Below, piece after piece: positions 16,627-26,190 of a DNA stretch of 52,325 nucleotides; within the stretch, counting starts at the first letter, position 1; each line of letters starts with the position of its first letter. The notes beneath the pieces were generated by a model. That model made no database searches, had not been told where the DNA came from, and saw nothing but the letters and a program-made list of their open reading frames with translations. The stretch is from assembly GCF_900184895.1 (NCBI RefSeq), contig NZ_FXZK01000017.1, positions 1 through 52,325 on the forward strand. The letters run 5' to 3'. The stretch is from Flavimaricola marinus. Lineage in GTDB: Bacteria > Pseudomonadota > Alphaproteobacteria > Rhodobacterales > Rhodobacteraceae. Made by a program: the position numbers and the translations under genes.

Positions 16627-18150
16627 TCACATCGCCTCCGTGGGCATCTTGAGGGGCCTTTTGGAACCACCGAAGAGGGAACCCTTGGTTGATCCGCCGC
16701 CGCATCCATTGGTGTCGGTAAAGCCGCAGCCGCCACGCAGGTCATAGGCTTCTTCGACCTGCTCGCGGTGCGTGGTCGGGATGACGAACCGGTCTTCGTA
16801 ATCTGCAAGGGCCATGATTTTATACATGTCCTCGATTACGCGACCGCTCAGGCCGACGCGGGCCGCAATGGCCTCGTCGATCACACCCTCGATGGTCTTG
16901 GTCCGCATGTAGGACCGCATGGCCAGCATACGCTCCAGCGCGTGCACCACCGGCTCTTCGTCTCCGGCCGTCAGCATGTTGGCGAGGTATTTCACCGGAA
17001 TGCGCAGGTTCTTGACGTCGGGCATGCCACCATCGGTCCCGATCGCCCCGGCTTCCGCCGCGTTCTGGATCGGGCTGAGTGGCGGGATGTACCACACCAT
17101 TGGCAGCGTCCGGTATTCGGGATGCAGCGGGAAGGCGACCTTCCACTCCATTGCCATCTTCCAGATCGGGCTTTCCTGCGCGGCCTTGATCCAATCCTCG
17201 GGAATGCCGTCGGCACGGGCCGTCTCAATAACCACCGGGTCTCTGGGGTCGAGGAAGACACCAAGCTGCGCATCATAGAGATCCTGTTCGTTCTCCATGT
17301 TGGCCGCATCTTCGATCTTGTCGGCATCATAGAGCATGACGCCGAGGTAGCGGATGCGCCCAACGCAGGTTTCCGAGCAGACAGTCGGGTTGCCGCTTTC
17401 GATCCGCGGATAGCACAGGGTGCATTTTTCGGATTTCCCGGATTCCCAGTTGTAGTAGATCTTCTTGTAGGGACAGCCCGAGACGCACATCCGCCAGCCC
17501 CGGCACTTCTCCTGGTCAATCAGGACGATGCCGTCCTCCTCGCGCTTGTAGATCGCACCCGATGGACACGAGGACGCGCAGGCCGGGTTAAGGCAGTGTT
17601 CGCACAAGCGGGGGAGATACATCATGAAGGTGTTCTCGTATTCCCCGTAAATCTCCTTCTGGATGCCTTCGAAGTTATAGTCCTCGGACCGTTTGGAGAA
17701 TTCGCCGCCCAGGATTTCTTCCCAGTTCGGACCCTTCTCAATCTTCTCGATACGCTCGCCGGTGATCTTGGAGCGGGGACGTGCCGTCGGAAACGCCTCC
17801 ATCTCGGGGGCGGATTTCAGATGATCGTAGTCGAAGTCGAACGGCTCATAATAGTCGTCGATTTCCGGCATGGATGGGTTGGCGAAAATGTTGGACAGGA
17901 TGCGCCACTTGCTGCCCTGCTTAGGCTGCAGTTTGCCTGCCTTGGTCCGTTCCCAGCCGCCTTTCCAGCGCTTCTGGTTTTCCCAGTCCGTCGGATAGCC
18001 GGTGCCCGGTTTCGTTTCCACGTTGTTGAACCAGGCGTATTCAACGCCATCCCGGCTCGTCCAGACGTTCTTGCAGGTGACAGAGCAGGTGTGGCACCCG
18101 ATACATTTGTCGAGGTTCAGCACCATGCCGATTTGTGCGCGGATTCTCAT
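16627..18150 (-). CDS. narH: respiratory nitrate reductase, beta (iron-sulfur) subunit
   Basis: A 507-residue protein, full family length. Four cysteine clusters are present: CIGCHTCSVTCKNVW near the N-terminus, CEHCLNPACASSCPSGA, CRGWRMCVSGCPYKK with the tryptophan that marks the 3Fe-4S site, and KCTLCYPRIESG plus CSETCVGR. Together they bind three 4Fe-4S clusters and one 3Fe-4S cluster that carry electrons from NarI to NarG. Its ATG overlaps the narG stop (18147-18150). Confidence 0.97.
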   Translation of the reverse strand: MRIRAQIGMVLNLDKCIGCHTCSVTCKNVWTSRDGVEYAWFNNVETKPGTGYPTDWENQKRWKGGWERTKAGKLQPKQGSKWRILSNIFANPSMPEIDDYYEPFDFDYDHLKSAPEMEAFPTARPRSKITGERIEKIEKGPNWEEILGGEFSKRSEDYNFEGIQKEIYGEYENTFMMYLPRLCEHCLNPACASSCPSGAIYKREEDGIVLIDQEKCRGWRMCVSGCPYKKIYYNWESGKSEKCTLCYPRIESGNPTVCSETCVGRIRYLGVMLYDADKIEDAANMENEQDLYDAQLGVFLDPRDPVVIETARADGIPEDWIKAAQESPIWKMAMEWKVAFPLHPEYRTLPMVWYIPPLSPIQNAAEAGAIGTDGGMPDVKNLRIPVKYLANMLTAGDEEPVVHALERMLAMRSYMRTKTIEGVIDEAIAARVGLSGRVIEDMYKIMALADYEDRFVIPTTHREQVEEAYDLRGGCGFTDTNGCGGGSTKGSLFGGSKRPLKMPTEAM

Positions 18151-21100
18151 TCTGCTGCCTCCTGTGCAGGCGCTTTCCAGCTCTTTTCGCGGTCGAGCCA
18201 GTCAACTTTCTTCATTTTGCGGATGACCACGAGCTCGTCCCGGTTCGAGCCTACGGTGCCGTAGTAGTTGAAGCCGTAGGATTGCTGGGCGTAGCCGCCG
18301 ATCATATGGGTGGGTTTCAGGACCGTGCGGGTGACCGAATTGTGGATCCCTCCCCGGTGTCCGGTCTTCTCGGACCCCGGTGTGTTCACGATCTTTTCTT
18401 GAGCGTGATACATGAAGGTCGTGCCTTCCTTGATCCGTTGGGACACAACCGCTCGAGCGGTCAACGCGCCGTTGGTGTTGTAGACCTCGATCCAGTCGTT
18501 ATCGACGATACCGGCGGATTTGGCGTCCACTTCGGAGATCCAGACCACCGGCCCGCCCCTGTTCAGCGTCAGCATCAACAGGTTGTCGGTATAGGTGGAG
18601 TGGATGCCCCATTTCTGGTGGGGTGTGATGAAGTTCAGCACAAGGGTGTCACCTTCGTCCTGCACCTCCTTGGTGATCGTCTTGAGGTCGATCGGAGGTC
18701 GATAGGACATGAGCCCTTCGCCGAAGGCCAACATCCACAGGTGATCCTGGTAGAGCTGTTGCCGTCCTGTCAGTGTCCGCCAGGGGATCAGTTCATGAAC
18801 GTTGGTATAGCCTGCGTTGTAGCTGACCTTCTCGCTCTCGATCCCTGACCATGTCGGGCTCGAGATGATCTTGCGCGGCTGTGCGGCGATGTCGTGAAAG
18901 CGGATCTTCTGGTGATGCTCACCTTCGGCCAGATGCGCGTGTTCGCGACCTGTCGCCTTGCCTAGCGCTTCCCAGGCTTTCACGGCCACGTTGCCATTGG
19001 TTTCTGGGGCCAGCATCAGGATGACCTCGCAGGCATCGATCGCACTGTCGATCTTCGGCCGTCCGGCCGCGGCTCCGTCCAACTGCAGGCCGTTCAATGC
19101 CGCTAGGTTGTCGATTTCCTCCTCCGTGTTCCAGGTGATCCCCTTGCCGCCGTTGCCCAGCTTGTCGAGCGCGGGTCCAAGCGCCGTGAAACGATCATAG
19201 ATCGCGGTGTAGTCGCGTTCGACTGCCACGTAAGCCGGCGCCGTCTTGCCAGGGATCAGGTCGCATTCGCCTTTCTTCCAGTCCTTCACCTGGTCCTGTG
19301 CAATCTCGGCAGGGGTGTCATGCAGGATCGGGAGAGCGACGATGTCGGTCTCTTTGCCCAGATAGCCCGGCACGATCTCCTGGAACTTCTTGGCGATGGC
19401 CTTGAAGATCTCCCAGTCGGATTTGCTTTCATAGGCAGGGTCCACGGCCGCCTGCAGCGGGTGGATGAAGGGGTGCATGTCCGACGTGTTCATGTCGTCC
19501 TTTTCGTACCAACTGGCCGTCGGCAGAACGATGTCGGAGTAGACCGCCGTGGTGCTCATCCGGAAGTCGATGGTCACCAGCAGGTCCAGCTTGCCGCGCG
19601 GCGCGTCTTCATGCCACTTGGCTTCCTTGGGCAATTGGCGACCGTCTTCGCCCAGGTCCTTGCCCATAACGCCGTGGTCGGTGCCGAGCAGGTGCTTGAG
19701 GAAGTATTCATGGCCCTTGCCGGAGGAGCCCAGCAGGTTGGAGCGCCAGACAAACAGGTTGCGTGGCCAGTTGGCGGGGTTGTCCGGGTCCTCGCAGGAC
19801 ATTTCCAGATCGCCCGACTTGAGGTTCTCGGCCACATAAGCCGGGATTTCCTTGCCCGCTTCCTTCGCGGCCTTTGCGACCTCCAGCGGGTTTGTCTTGA
19901 GCTGTGGTGCCGAGGGCAACCAGCCCATGCGTTCCGCACGGATGTTGTAATCGATCAGGCTGATGTCCCAATCCCCCTCGGGGGCGGTCGGTGACAATAT
20001 CTCCGAGGCCTCAAGCGTCTCGTAGCGCCACTGGTCGGTATGGGCATACCACGCGCTGGTCGAGTTCATGTGGCGTGGCGGACGGTTCCAGTCGAGCGCA
20101 AAGGCCAGAGGTTGCCAGCCAGTCTGCGGGCGCAGTTTTTCCTGCCCCACGTAATGCGCCCAACCACCACCGGACTGGCCGACGCAGCCGCACATCACCA
20201 GCATGTTGATGACACCGCGATAGTTCATGTCCATGTGGAACCAGTGGTTCATCGCGGCCCCGATGATGATCATCGACTTGCCTTGTGTCTTCTCGGCGTT
20301 GTCCGCGAATTCCCGAGCGACATGGATGATCTTGTCGGCCGGAACCCCGGTGATCTTTTCCGCCCAGGCAGGGGTGCCGGGCATGTCATCGGCATAGTCC
20401 GAGGTGACCCAGTCCCCGCCCAGTCCACGATCCAGACCGTAGTTGGCGCAGAACAGATCGAAAACCGTGGCCACGGAAATCTCGCCATCCGCCGTCTTGA
20501 TCTTCTTGACGGGGATGTTGCGGGTCAGCACGCTGGGGTGATCGGCGTCGGTCGCAAACTGACCGTACGCCTCCCCGCCAAAGTAGGGGAAATCGACGCC
20601 GACCACATCGTCATGGTCTTCGTCCAGAACGAAGGACATCTTCAGGCTGGTGTCCGCCTCATGTGCCTTTTCTTCGAGGTTCCACTCCCCGTCTTCGCCC
20701 CAGCGATAGCCGACCGACCCATTGGGGGCGACAAGCCCTTTGGATTGCTCGTCATAGGCGACGGTCTTCCATTCGGGGTTGTTCTCTTCTCCGAGCTTGC
20801 CGTCCAGATCGTCGGCCCGCAGGAAGCGGCCCGGGACGAGCTTCCCGTCACGTTCGTCCAGTTTCACCAGCATCGGGAAGTCGGAGTACTTGCGGGTATA
20901 GTCCTCGAAATACGCGGCCTGGCGGTCGAGGTGGAACTCGCGCAGGATCACGTGCCCAAAGGCCATGGCCAAGGCTGCATCGGTGCCCTGCTTGGCATTC
21001 AGCCAGACATCGCCGAACTTGGCGGCCTCGGAATAGTCGGGGCAGATCACGGCGGACTTGGTGCCCTTGTAGCGCGCCTCGGTGTAGAAATGCGCGTCCG

Positions 21101-21887
21101 GTGTCCGCGTCTGCGGCACGTTCGAGCCCCAGAGCAGCAGGTAGCCCGCATTGTACCAGTCGGCACTTTCCGGCACGTCCGTCTGCTCGCCCCATGTCAT
21201 CGGAGAGGCCGGCGGCAGGTCGCAATACCAATCGTAGAAGGACATGCAGACGCCGCCCATCAGGCTCAGGTAGCGCGAGCCGGCGGCGTAGCTGACCATT
21301 GACATCGCGGGGATCGGGGAGAAGCCAAACACGCGGTCGGGGCCATAGGTCTTGGCGGTGTAGGCATTGGCAGCCGCCGTGATCTCGGTCGCTTCGTCCC
21401 ATGTGGCGCGCACGAACCCGCCCTTGCCGCGGGTCTCCACGTAGGAGGCCCGCAGGATCGGATCGGCCTGCAGCTTGGTCCAGGCCTCAATCGGGCTCAT
21501 GGTTTCGCGCATCTTGCGCCAGACCTTCATCAGCCGTCCGCGGACCAGCGGGTTCTTCACCCGGTTCGCGCTGTAGAGATACCAGCTGTAGCTTGCGCCT
21601 CGGGCACAGCCGCGCGGTTCATGGTTGGGGAGGTCGGCCCGCGTGCGCGGATAGTCGGTCTGTTGCGTCTCCCAGGTGACGATGCCGGATTTCACGTAGA
21701 TCTTCCAGCTGCACGACCCGGTGCAGTTTACCCCATGTGTGGAGCGCACGACCTTATCGTGACGCCAGCGGTTGCGGTATGTGTCTTCCCAGTCGCGGTT
21801 CTCGCGGGTGACTTTGCCAAAGCCATCGGAAAACTGTTCAAGGTCCCTGGACTGGAGGAAGTTCAATCTGTCGAGCAGGTGGCTCAT
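18147..21887 (-). CDS. narG: respiratory nitrate reductase, alpha (catalytic) subunit
   Basis: A 1246-residue protein beginning at the ATG at 21887, which has AAAGGA upstream. It reduces nitrate to nitrite in the cytoplasm at a Mo-bis-MGD centre. H51, C55, C59 and C94 (HGVNCTGSC and PRGCARGA) bind the FS0 cluster, and D224 in YCDLPPASP is the expected molybdenum ligand. Similarity to E. coli NarG runs over the whole length, including GWAHYVGQEKLRPQTGWQP and SNPPTW-like SSPTWSG regions. The N-terminus SHLLDRLNF is the usual NarG start, with no working Tat cut site. Confidence 0.98.
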   Translation of the reverse strand: MSHLLDRLNFLQSRDLEQFSDGFGKVTRENRDWEDTYRNRWRHDKVVRSTHGVNCTGSCSWKIYVKSGIVTWETQQTDYPRTRADLPNHEPRGCARGASYSWYLYSANRVKNPLVRGRLMKVWRKMRETMSPIEAWTKLQADPILRASYVETRGKGGFVRATWDEATEITAAANAYTAKTYGPDRVFGFSPIPAMSMVSYAAGSRYLSLMGGVCMSFYDWYCDLPPASPMTWGEQTDVPESADWYNAGYLLLWGSNVPQTRTPDAHFYTEARYKGTKSAVICPDYSEAAKFGDVWLNAKQGTDAALAMAFGHVILREFHLDRQAAYFEDYTRKYSDFPMLVKLDERDGKLVPGRFLRADDLDGKLGEENNPEWKTVAYDEQSKGLVAPNGSVGYRWGEDGEWNLEEKAHEADTSLKMSFVLDEDHDDVVGVDFPYFGGEAYGQFATDADHPSVLTRNIPVKKIKTADGEISVATVFDLFCANYGLDRGLGGDWVTSDYADDMPGTPAWAEKITGVPADKIIHVAREFADNAEKTQGKSMIIIGAAMNHWFHMDMNYRGVINMLVMCGCVGQSGGGWAHYVGQEKLRPQTGWQPLAFALDWNRPPRHMNSTSAWYAHTDQWRYETLEASEILSPTAPEGDWDISLIDYNIRAERMGWLPSAPQLKTNPLEVAKAAKEAGKEIPAYVAENLKSGDLEMSCEDPDNPANWPRNLFVWRSNLLGSSGKGHEYFLKHLLGTDHGVMGKDLGEDGRQLPKEAKWHEDAPRGKLDLLVTIDFRMSTTAVYSDIVLPTASWYEKDDMNTSDMHPFIHPLQAAVDPAYESKSDWEIFKAIAKKFQEIVPGYLGKETDIVALPILHDTPAEIAQDQVKDWKKGECDLIPGKTAPAYVAVERDYTAIYDRFTALGPALDKLGNGGKGITWNTEEEIDNLAALNGLQLDGAAAGRPKIDSAIDACEVILMLAPETNGNVAVKAWEALGKATGREHAHLAEGEHHQKIRFHDIAAQPRKIISSPTWSGIESEKVSYNAGYTNVHELIPWRTLTGRQQLYQDHLWMLAFGEGLMSYRPPIDLKTITKEVQDEGDTLVLNFITPHQKWGIHSTYTDNLLMLTLNRGGPVVWISEVDAKSAGIVDNDWIEVYNTNGALTARAVVSQRIKEGTTFMYHAQEKIVNTPGSEKTGHRGGIHNSVTRTVLKPTHMIGGYAQQSYGFNYYGTVGSNRDELVVIRKMKKVDWLDREKSWKAPAQEAAE

Positions 21888-21900
21888 CTGGCGTCCTTTC

Positions 21901-24633
21901 TTATTCAGCAGGTTGCGCAGCGGCACCTGTGCCGCGACCGCGTTCAATGTCATAGAGAAGCCCGCCGGGCCGGGTGTAGTAGACCCAGGTCACGACCAGG
22001 CAGATCACGTAGAAGCCGAGGAAGGCCCAGAGCGCGCCATTCGGGGCTCCGGTCATGGCAATCGACGTGCCGTAGAGTTTGGGGATGAAGAAGGCCCCGT
22101 AAGCCGCGATCGCCGAGGTAAAGGCGATGATGGCAGCGCTTTCGCGTTCGGCCTGCCTACGGCTTGCCACCGCATCGAGTTCCGGCATCAGGCGCGGGAT
22201 CTCGCGTCCCATGATCGCGGGGATCATCTGGAAGGTGGAGGCGTTGCCCACGCCGGTCAGGAAGAACAGAGCCATGAAGCAGGCAAAGAAGCCCATGAAG
22301 CTGCCGCCCTGCCCGTCCGACGGCAGGAAGGAGATCACCCCGAAGACCGCGACGATCATGCCGGCGAAGGTCCAGAAGGTGACCCGCCCGCCGCCGAAAC
22401 GGTCGCTGATCCAGCCCGTGCCCGCGCGGCTCAGCGCTCCAACGAGGGGTCCAAGGAACACGTATTGCAATGCATTCACTTCCGGGAACATCAACCGTGT
22501 CAGCAGCGGAAACCCGGCCGAGTAGCCGATGAAGCTGCCGAAGGTGCCGGTGTAGAGCACACACATGACCCAGTTGTGGAAGCGGCTGAAGATAATCGCC
22601 TGATCGCGGAAGCTGGCCTTGGCGTCGGCAATGTCGTTCATGCCAAGCCAGGCTGCCGCCGTGGCGACGAGGATGAAGGGCACCCAGACAAAGCCTGCGT
22701 TCTGCATCCAGAGCTGGCTGCCGTCATCCAGAGTGACTGGCGATCCGCCCATGGCACCGAATACACCGGCGGTGATCACGATCGGCACGAGGAATTGCAT
22801 GACCGAGACACCGAGGTTGCCGAGACCCGCATTCAGTGCCAGCGCATTGCCCTTCTCCGCTTTCGGGAAGAAATAGGCGATGTTGGCCATGGAGGAGGCA
22901 AAGTTGCCGCCACCGAGGCCACACAGAAGTGCCAGGGCGAGGAAGATCAGATAGGGCGTTTCGGGGTTCTGAACGGCATAGCCGATCCCGATGGCCGGTA
23001 GCAGCAGCGATGCCGTTGACAGAGTTGTCCAAAGTCTGCCGCCGAAGATCGGCACCATGAAACTGTAGAAGATGCGCAAAGTCGCGCCCGACAGGCCGGG
23101 CAGGGCAGCCAGCCAGAACAACTGGGACGAGGTGAAGTCGAACCCGATGGCGGGCAAGCGGGCCACAACCATCGACCAGACCATCCAGACCGAGAAGGCC
23201 AGGAGCAGCGCCGGGATCGAGATCCACAGATTGCGGCGGGCGACGGCGCGCCCTTTCTGCTGCCAGAAGTCGGCGTTCTCGGGCTGCCACTCGGTCAGCG
23301 TCCGGGGCATGGCCGTTTTCTCGGGTGAGTGGATCTCCTGCATCTCGGGCAGCTCGGGGAGCGCATCGAGTGCGGGACCATGCGCCGCCCGCTCCATCGC
23401 GCGCACCGACAGGTGCATCCAGCCGAGTGCAATCGCGACCAGCACAAACAGAAGCGCGAAACAGCTTGTGTAGATCCCCGTCAACTCAAGCAGGGCACCA
23501 AAGCCGATCGGCAGGACAAATCCCCCGAGGCCGCCGATCATGCCCACAAGTCCGCCGACCGCGCCGACATGGTGCGGATAGTACACGGGGATGTGCTTGA
23601 ACACGGCCGCCTTACCGAGGCTCATGAAGAAGCCGAGGACAAAGAGTGTGATGATGAACGGCCAGAGCGCCATCTCGGTGGAGAAGGTGATGGTGCCGTC
23701 CTTGCCCTGGATCACGTAATCCGTCGGCGGATAGGACAGCATGAAGAGCAGCACGAGGCTGAACCCGAAGGTCCAGTACATGACCGCGCGGGCGCCGAAC
23801 TTGTCGGAGAGATGCCCGCCATAGGCGCGGAAGAGCGAGGCTGAGAGGGAGAACGCCGCAGCCGCCATCCCGGCCGCCCTGACATCAAGCCCGTAGACAT
23901 CAATCAGGTAGTGCGGCATCCAGAGCGCCAGCGCCACGAAGGCGCCGAAGACGAAGAAGTAATAAAGCGAGAAGCGCCAGACCTGGAGGTTCCGGAGCGG
24001 CGCGAACTGCTGGGTGAGGCTCGGCGCCTTGACGCCGGATTTACGCCGCGCCACCAGTTCCGGATCGTCCTTGGCGAACAGAAAGAAGATGACGGCCATG
24101 ACCGCCAGCCCGATCGCCCAGACATGCGCGACGCCCTGCCAGCCGTAAGCCACCATGACGAAGGGGGCGACGAACTTGGTGACCGCGGCTCCCACGTTGC
24201 CCGCCCCGAAAATGCCGAGTGCCGTCCCCTGATGGCCCGCATCGTAGAACCGAGACACGTAGGCCACGCCGATGATGAAGGAGCCGCCAGCCAAACCGAT
24301 ACCAAGCGCCGCGACCAGATACATGATGTAGGTTGACGCGAATGTCAGCGCCCATGTGGCCAGCGCCGTCAGCAGCATCTGTGCGGTGAATACCAGACGT
24401 CCACCGTATTTCTCGGTCCAGACCCCCAGGAACAGTCGCGAGATCGAGCCAGTCAGGATCGGTGTTGCCACCAACAGGCCGAACTGAGCCTCGTTGAGAC
24501 CGAGCTCGGCCTTGATGCCGACCCCGATGATCGAAAAAATGGTCCAGACGGCAAAACAGGCTGTGAAGGCGATCGTGCTGAGCGCGAGGGCTCTGTTCTG
24601 GTCTGATCTTGGGACGGTTCCGGCACTGTCCAT
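21901..24633 (-). CDS. narK: NarK1-NarK2 fused nitrate/nitrite transporter
   Basis: A 910-residue protein made of two complete MFS halves of about 12 helices each (about 15-430 and 460-895), joined by a charged linker around 435-465. Fused NarK proteins are known in Paracoccus: the first half acts as a nitrate/proton symporter and the second as a nitrate/nitrite exchanger. The second half carries the nitrate-signature-like GLGNLGVSVMQ and GLGGGNFASSM segments, and the first has GLAGGSFIIGV and GAGNVGAAV. The start at 24633 is set by AGGAGG eight bases upstream. It is the first gene of the nar operon, 13 bases before narG. Confidence 0.95.
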   Translation of the reverse strand: MDSAGTVPRSDQNRALALSTIAFTACFAVWTIFSIIGVGIKAELGLNEAQFGLLVATPILTGSISRLFLGVWTEKYGGRLVFTAQMLLTALATWALTFASTYIMYLVAALGIGLAGGSFIIGVAYVSRFYDAGHQGTALGIFGAGNVGAAVTKFVAPFVMVAYGWQGVAHVWAIGLAVMAVIFFLFAKDDPELVARRKSGVKAPSLTQQFAPLRNLQVWRFSLYYFFVFGAFVALALWMPHYLIDVYGLDVRAAGMAAAAFSLSASLFRAYGGHLSDKFGARAVMYWTFGFSLVLLFMLSYPPTDYVIQGKDGTITFSTEMALWPFIITLFVLGFFMSLGKAAVFKHIPVYYPHHVGAVGGLVGMIGGLGGFVLPIGFGALLELTGIYTSCFALLFVLVAIALGWMHLSVRAMERAAHGPALDALPELPEMQEIHSPEKTAMPRTLTEWQPENADFWQQKGRAVARRNLWISIPALLLAFSVWMVWSMVVARLPAIGFDFTSSQLFWLAALPGLSGATLRIFYSFMVPIFGGRLWTTLSTASLLLPAIGIGYAVQNPETPYLIFLALALLCGLGGGNFASSMANIAYFFPKAEKGNALALNAGLGNLGVSVMQFLVPIVITAGVFGAMGGSPVTLDDGSQLWMQNAGFVWVPFILVATAAAWLGMNDIADAKASFRDQAIIFSRFHNWVMCVLYTGTFGSFIGYSAGFPLLTRLMFPEVNALQYVFLGPLVGALSRAGTGWISDRFGGGRVTFWTFAGMIVAVFGVISFLPSDGQGGSFMGFFACFMALFFLTGVGNASTFQMIPAIMGREIPRLMPELDAVASRRQAERESAAIIAFTSAIAAYGAFFIPKLYGTSIAMTGAPNGALWAFLGFYVICLVVTWVYYTRPGGLLYDIERGRGTGAAAQPAE

Positions 24634-24716
24634 GGCATGTCCTCCTGGCATCTGTACGGCAAGAATGCCCTTTGCGGGCTTGCGGACAGGTGTGGCGGAG
24701 GTCGCGTGAACGGTGC

Positions 24717-24730
24717 TTGATCTGGATCAA
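24717..24730. promoter_or_regulatory. perfect FNR/NnrR-type box for narK promoter
   Basis: TTGAT-CTGG-ATCAA, a complete match to the FNR-family consensus and extended by one pair (C...G) on each side. It lies 84 bases upstream of the narK start in the narK-narR divergent region. It is probably bound by FNR or the NarR-like protein to switch on the nar operon. Confidence 0.8.
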
Positions 24731-24829
24731 GAAAACAGAAAAATACAGCAAAATAAATATGTTATGCAGATTTATCAAGTCGGTGCACGCGGCGATCAAG
24801 TTCGGGTCCGGCAAAGGTCATACTGTTGA

Positions 24830-24843
24830 TTGACATTTATCAA
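24830..24843. promoter_or_regulatory. FNR/NarR-type box upstream of narR
   Basis: TTGAC-ATTT-ATCAA matches 9 of 10 consensus positions and lies 50 bases upstream of the narR start, 113 bases from the perfect box facing narK. Its position suggests control of narR itself, by FNR or by autoregulation. Confidence 0.6.
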
Positions 24844-24893
24844 TTATTGACGAAACATATGTCAAAAAGGGATCGGGAGCCGCGAAGTCTGCA

Positions 24894-25589
24894 ATGCCTG
24901 AGTCGTATGAAGAAGACATTCGCGCGCTCGAGCTGTTCGCGGAGATGGAAGAGGCAAATTTTGATGCCCTGATGCGGGGCGCCTATGTGCAGAATTTCCC
25001 GCCACGCATCGATCTGATCCATGAAGAAGACCGGCCTGATTTCCTACATGTCGTTCTGACCGGATCCGTCGATCTTTATTCGTCCTGGAACGGCCGCGAG
25101 AGTTCGATGGCCACGGTGCGGCCGATCTCGACCTTCATCCTTGCGGCAACCATCAACGACCTTCCCTATCTGATGTCCGCCCGCACATTGGAAAGAAGCC
25201 GTATCGTGTTAGTTCCTTCCACGGACGTGCGGCAAATCTTTTCCAAGGACCCCGCCTTCGCACGGGCGATCGTGACTGAATTGGCGCAGTGCTATCGGTC
25301 GGTCGTCAAGAACACCAAGGATCTGAAACTGCGCACGTCGCTGGAGCGGCTGGCCAACTACATCCTGCGTCAGCAAACGCTTTCCGGGTCGACCGAGTTC
25401 GACCTGACAATGGAGAAAAGGCGTCTGGCTTCCTTTCTCGGCATGACACCGGAAAACCTGAGCCGCGCCTTCAAAGGCCTTGAGCCCTATGGCGTAAAGG
25501 TCTCCTCGAACCATATCTCAATCGTCGATCCCGATGACCTTGCCCGGTTCGCAAAGCCCAATCCCCTGATCGATGATCATACAACGTGA
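24894..25589 (+). CDS. narR: Crp/Fnr-family regulator, NarR-like
   Basis: A 231-residue protein with a cyclic-nucleotide-binding-like beta-roll (about 15-125), a dimer helix and a C-terminal helix-turn-helix (KRRLASFLGMTPENLSRAFKGL, in two parts, about 180-205). It lacks the N-terminal cysteine cluster of FNR, so it does not sense oxygen through an iron-sulfur centre. The same gene position divergent from narKGHJI, and the same lack of cysteines, are seen in Paracoccus NarR, which activates nar genes in response to nitrate or nitrite. The recognition helix residues E-N-L-S-R suit a TTGAT-type half site. Confidence 0.8.
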   Translation: MPESYEEDIRALELFAEMEEANFDALMRGAYVQNFPPRIDLIHEEDRPDFLHVVLTGSVDLYSSWNGRESSMATVRPISTFILAATINDLPYLMSARTLERSRIVLVPSTDVRQIFSKDPAFARAIVTELAQCYRSVVKNTKDLKLRTSLERLANYILRQQTLSGSTEFDLTMEKRRLASFLGMTPENLSRAFKGLEPYGVKVSSNHISIVDPDDLARFAKPNPLIDDHTT

Positions 25590-25599
25590 GGAGCGTCCA

Positions 25600-25914
25600 A
25601 TGACAAAATCCATGCCCGGTGCGGCCGGTGACCTTGCAGAGCAACACCCCGAAATCTGGAGCGCCTATTCCAGCCTCGGCGCAGCCTGCGCAGAGGCGGG
25701 TCCGTTGACCGATCGCGAGAAACGGTTGGTGAAACTGGCGCTTGCGATCGGGGCGGCCTCCGAAGGGGCCGTCCACTCGCACAGCCGCCGGGCGAAGACC
25801 GAGGGCGTCGAGAATGCGGCGCTCACGCAAGTGGCGCTACTGGCGATCGGCACGCTGGGCCTGCCGCGGGCCGTGGCGGCCAAAACCTGGATCGAGGACG
25901 TTCTCGGCGCGTAA
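25600..25914 (+). CDS. carboxymuconolactone decarboxylase-like (AhpD-fold) protein
   Basis: A 104-residue protein with start at the ATG at 25600, preceded by GAGGAG. It has the CMD-family core LTDREKRLVKLALAIGAA, then EGAVHSHSRRAKTEGV, where the EG.VHSH motif replaces the CxxC of AhpD. Such proteins form small all-helical oligomers of mostly unknown role. The gene follows narR by ten bases and is probably co-transcribed, so it may respond to nitrate too. Peroxidase activity like AhpD is unlikely without the cysteine pair. Confidence 0.75.
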   Translation: MTKSMPGAAGDLAEQHPEIWSAYSSLGAACAEAGPLTDREKRLVKLALAIGAASEGAVHSHSRRAKTEGVENAALTQVALLAIGTLGLPRAVAAKTWIEDVLGA

Positions 25915-25920
25915 AGTGAC

Positions 25921-26190
25921 TTAGCGCGGTCTCAGCCCGTCAAACAGCTGTGCGTTCGGACAGAAGGACGGTGGCGGAGCACCGTGCTCGGCCTTTGCCA
26001 ACCAAGCCTTGCAGGCCTCGTCATTCCGACAGTTCAGACATCTGATGACGGCTGACTGAAGCTCCGAGTCCCCACACAGCCCGCGTTCAAGGGCCGTCAT
26101 CGCGCCGGTGATATCAAGCATATCTCCCATCTGGCCCAACCGCGCCTCGCGGACCGCGTAAAAGCTGCCAAGTGCCTCACGAATGGTCAT
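25921..26190 (-). CDS. DUF6455 protein, second of a tandem pair
   Basis: An 89-residue soluble protein. The conserved core is C51-x2-C54-x5-C60-x16-C77 with ACKAWLAKAEHG and PPPSFCPN. Four cysteines at fixed spacing suggest a metal site (zinc or iron-sulfur). An extra C39 is present. The ATG overlaps the stop of the upstream paralogue (26187-26190), so the pair is co-translated. The convergent CMD-like gene ends seven bases away. No function is established for the family. Confidence 0.72.
   Translation of the reverse strand: MTIREALGSFYAVREARLGQMGDMLDITGAMTALERGLCGDSELQSAVIRCLNCRNDEACKAWLAKAEHGAPPPSFCPNAQLFDGLRPR

Noticed and set aside
16768-18264. 498-codon plus-strand frame
   Set aside because: Antisense to narH, whose four cysteine clusters are certain.
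20040-21302. Long open frame (420 codons) on the plus strand
   Set aside because: It is antisense to narG, whose reading frame matches the family over its full length. Long antisense frames are common in GC-rich genes.
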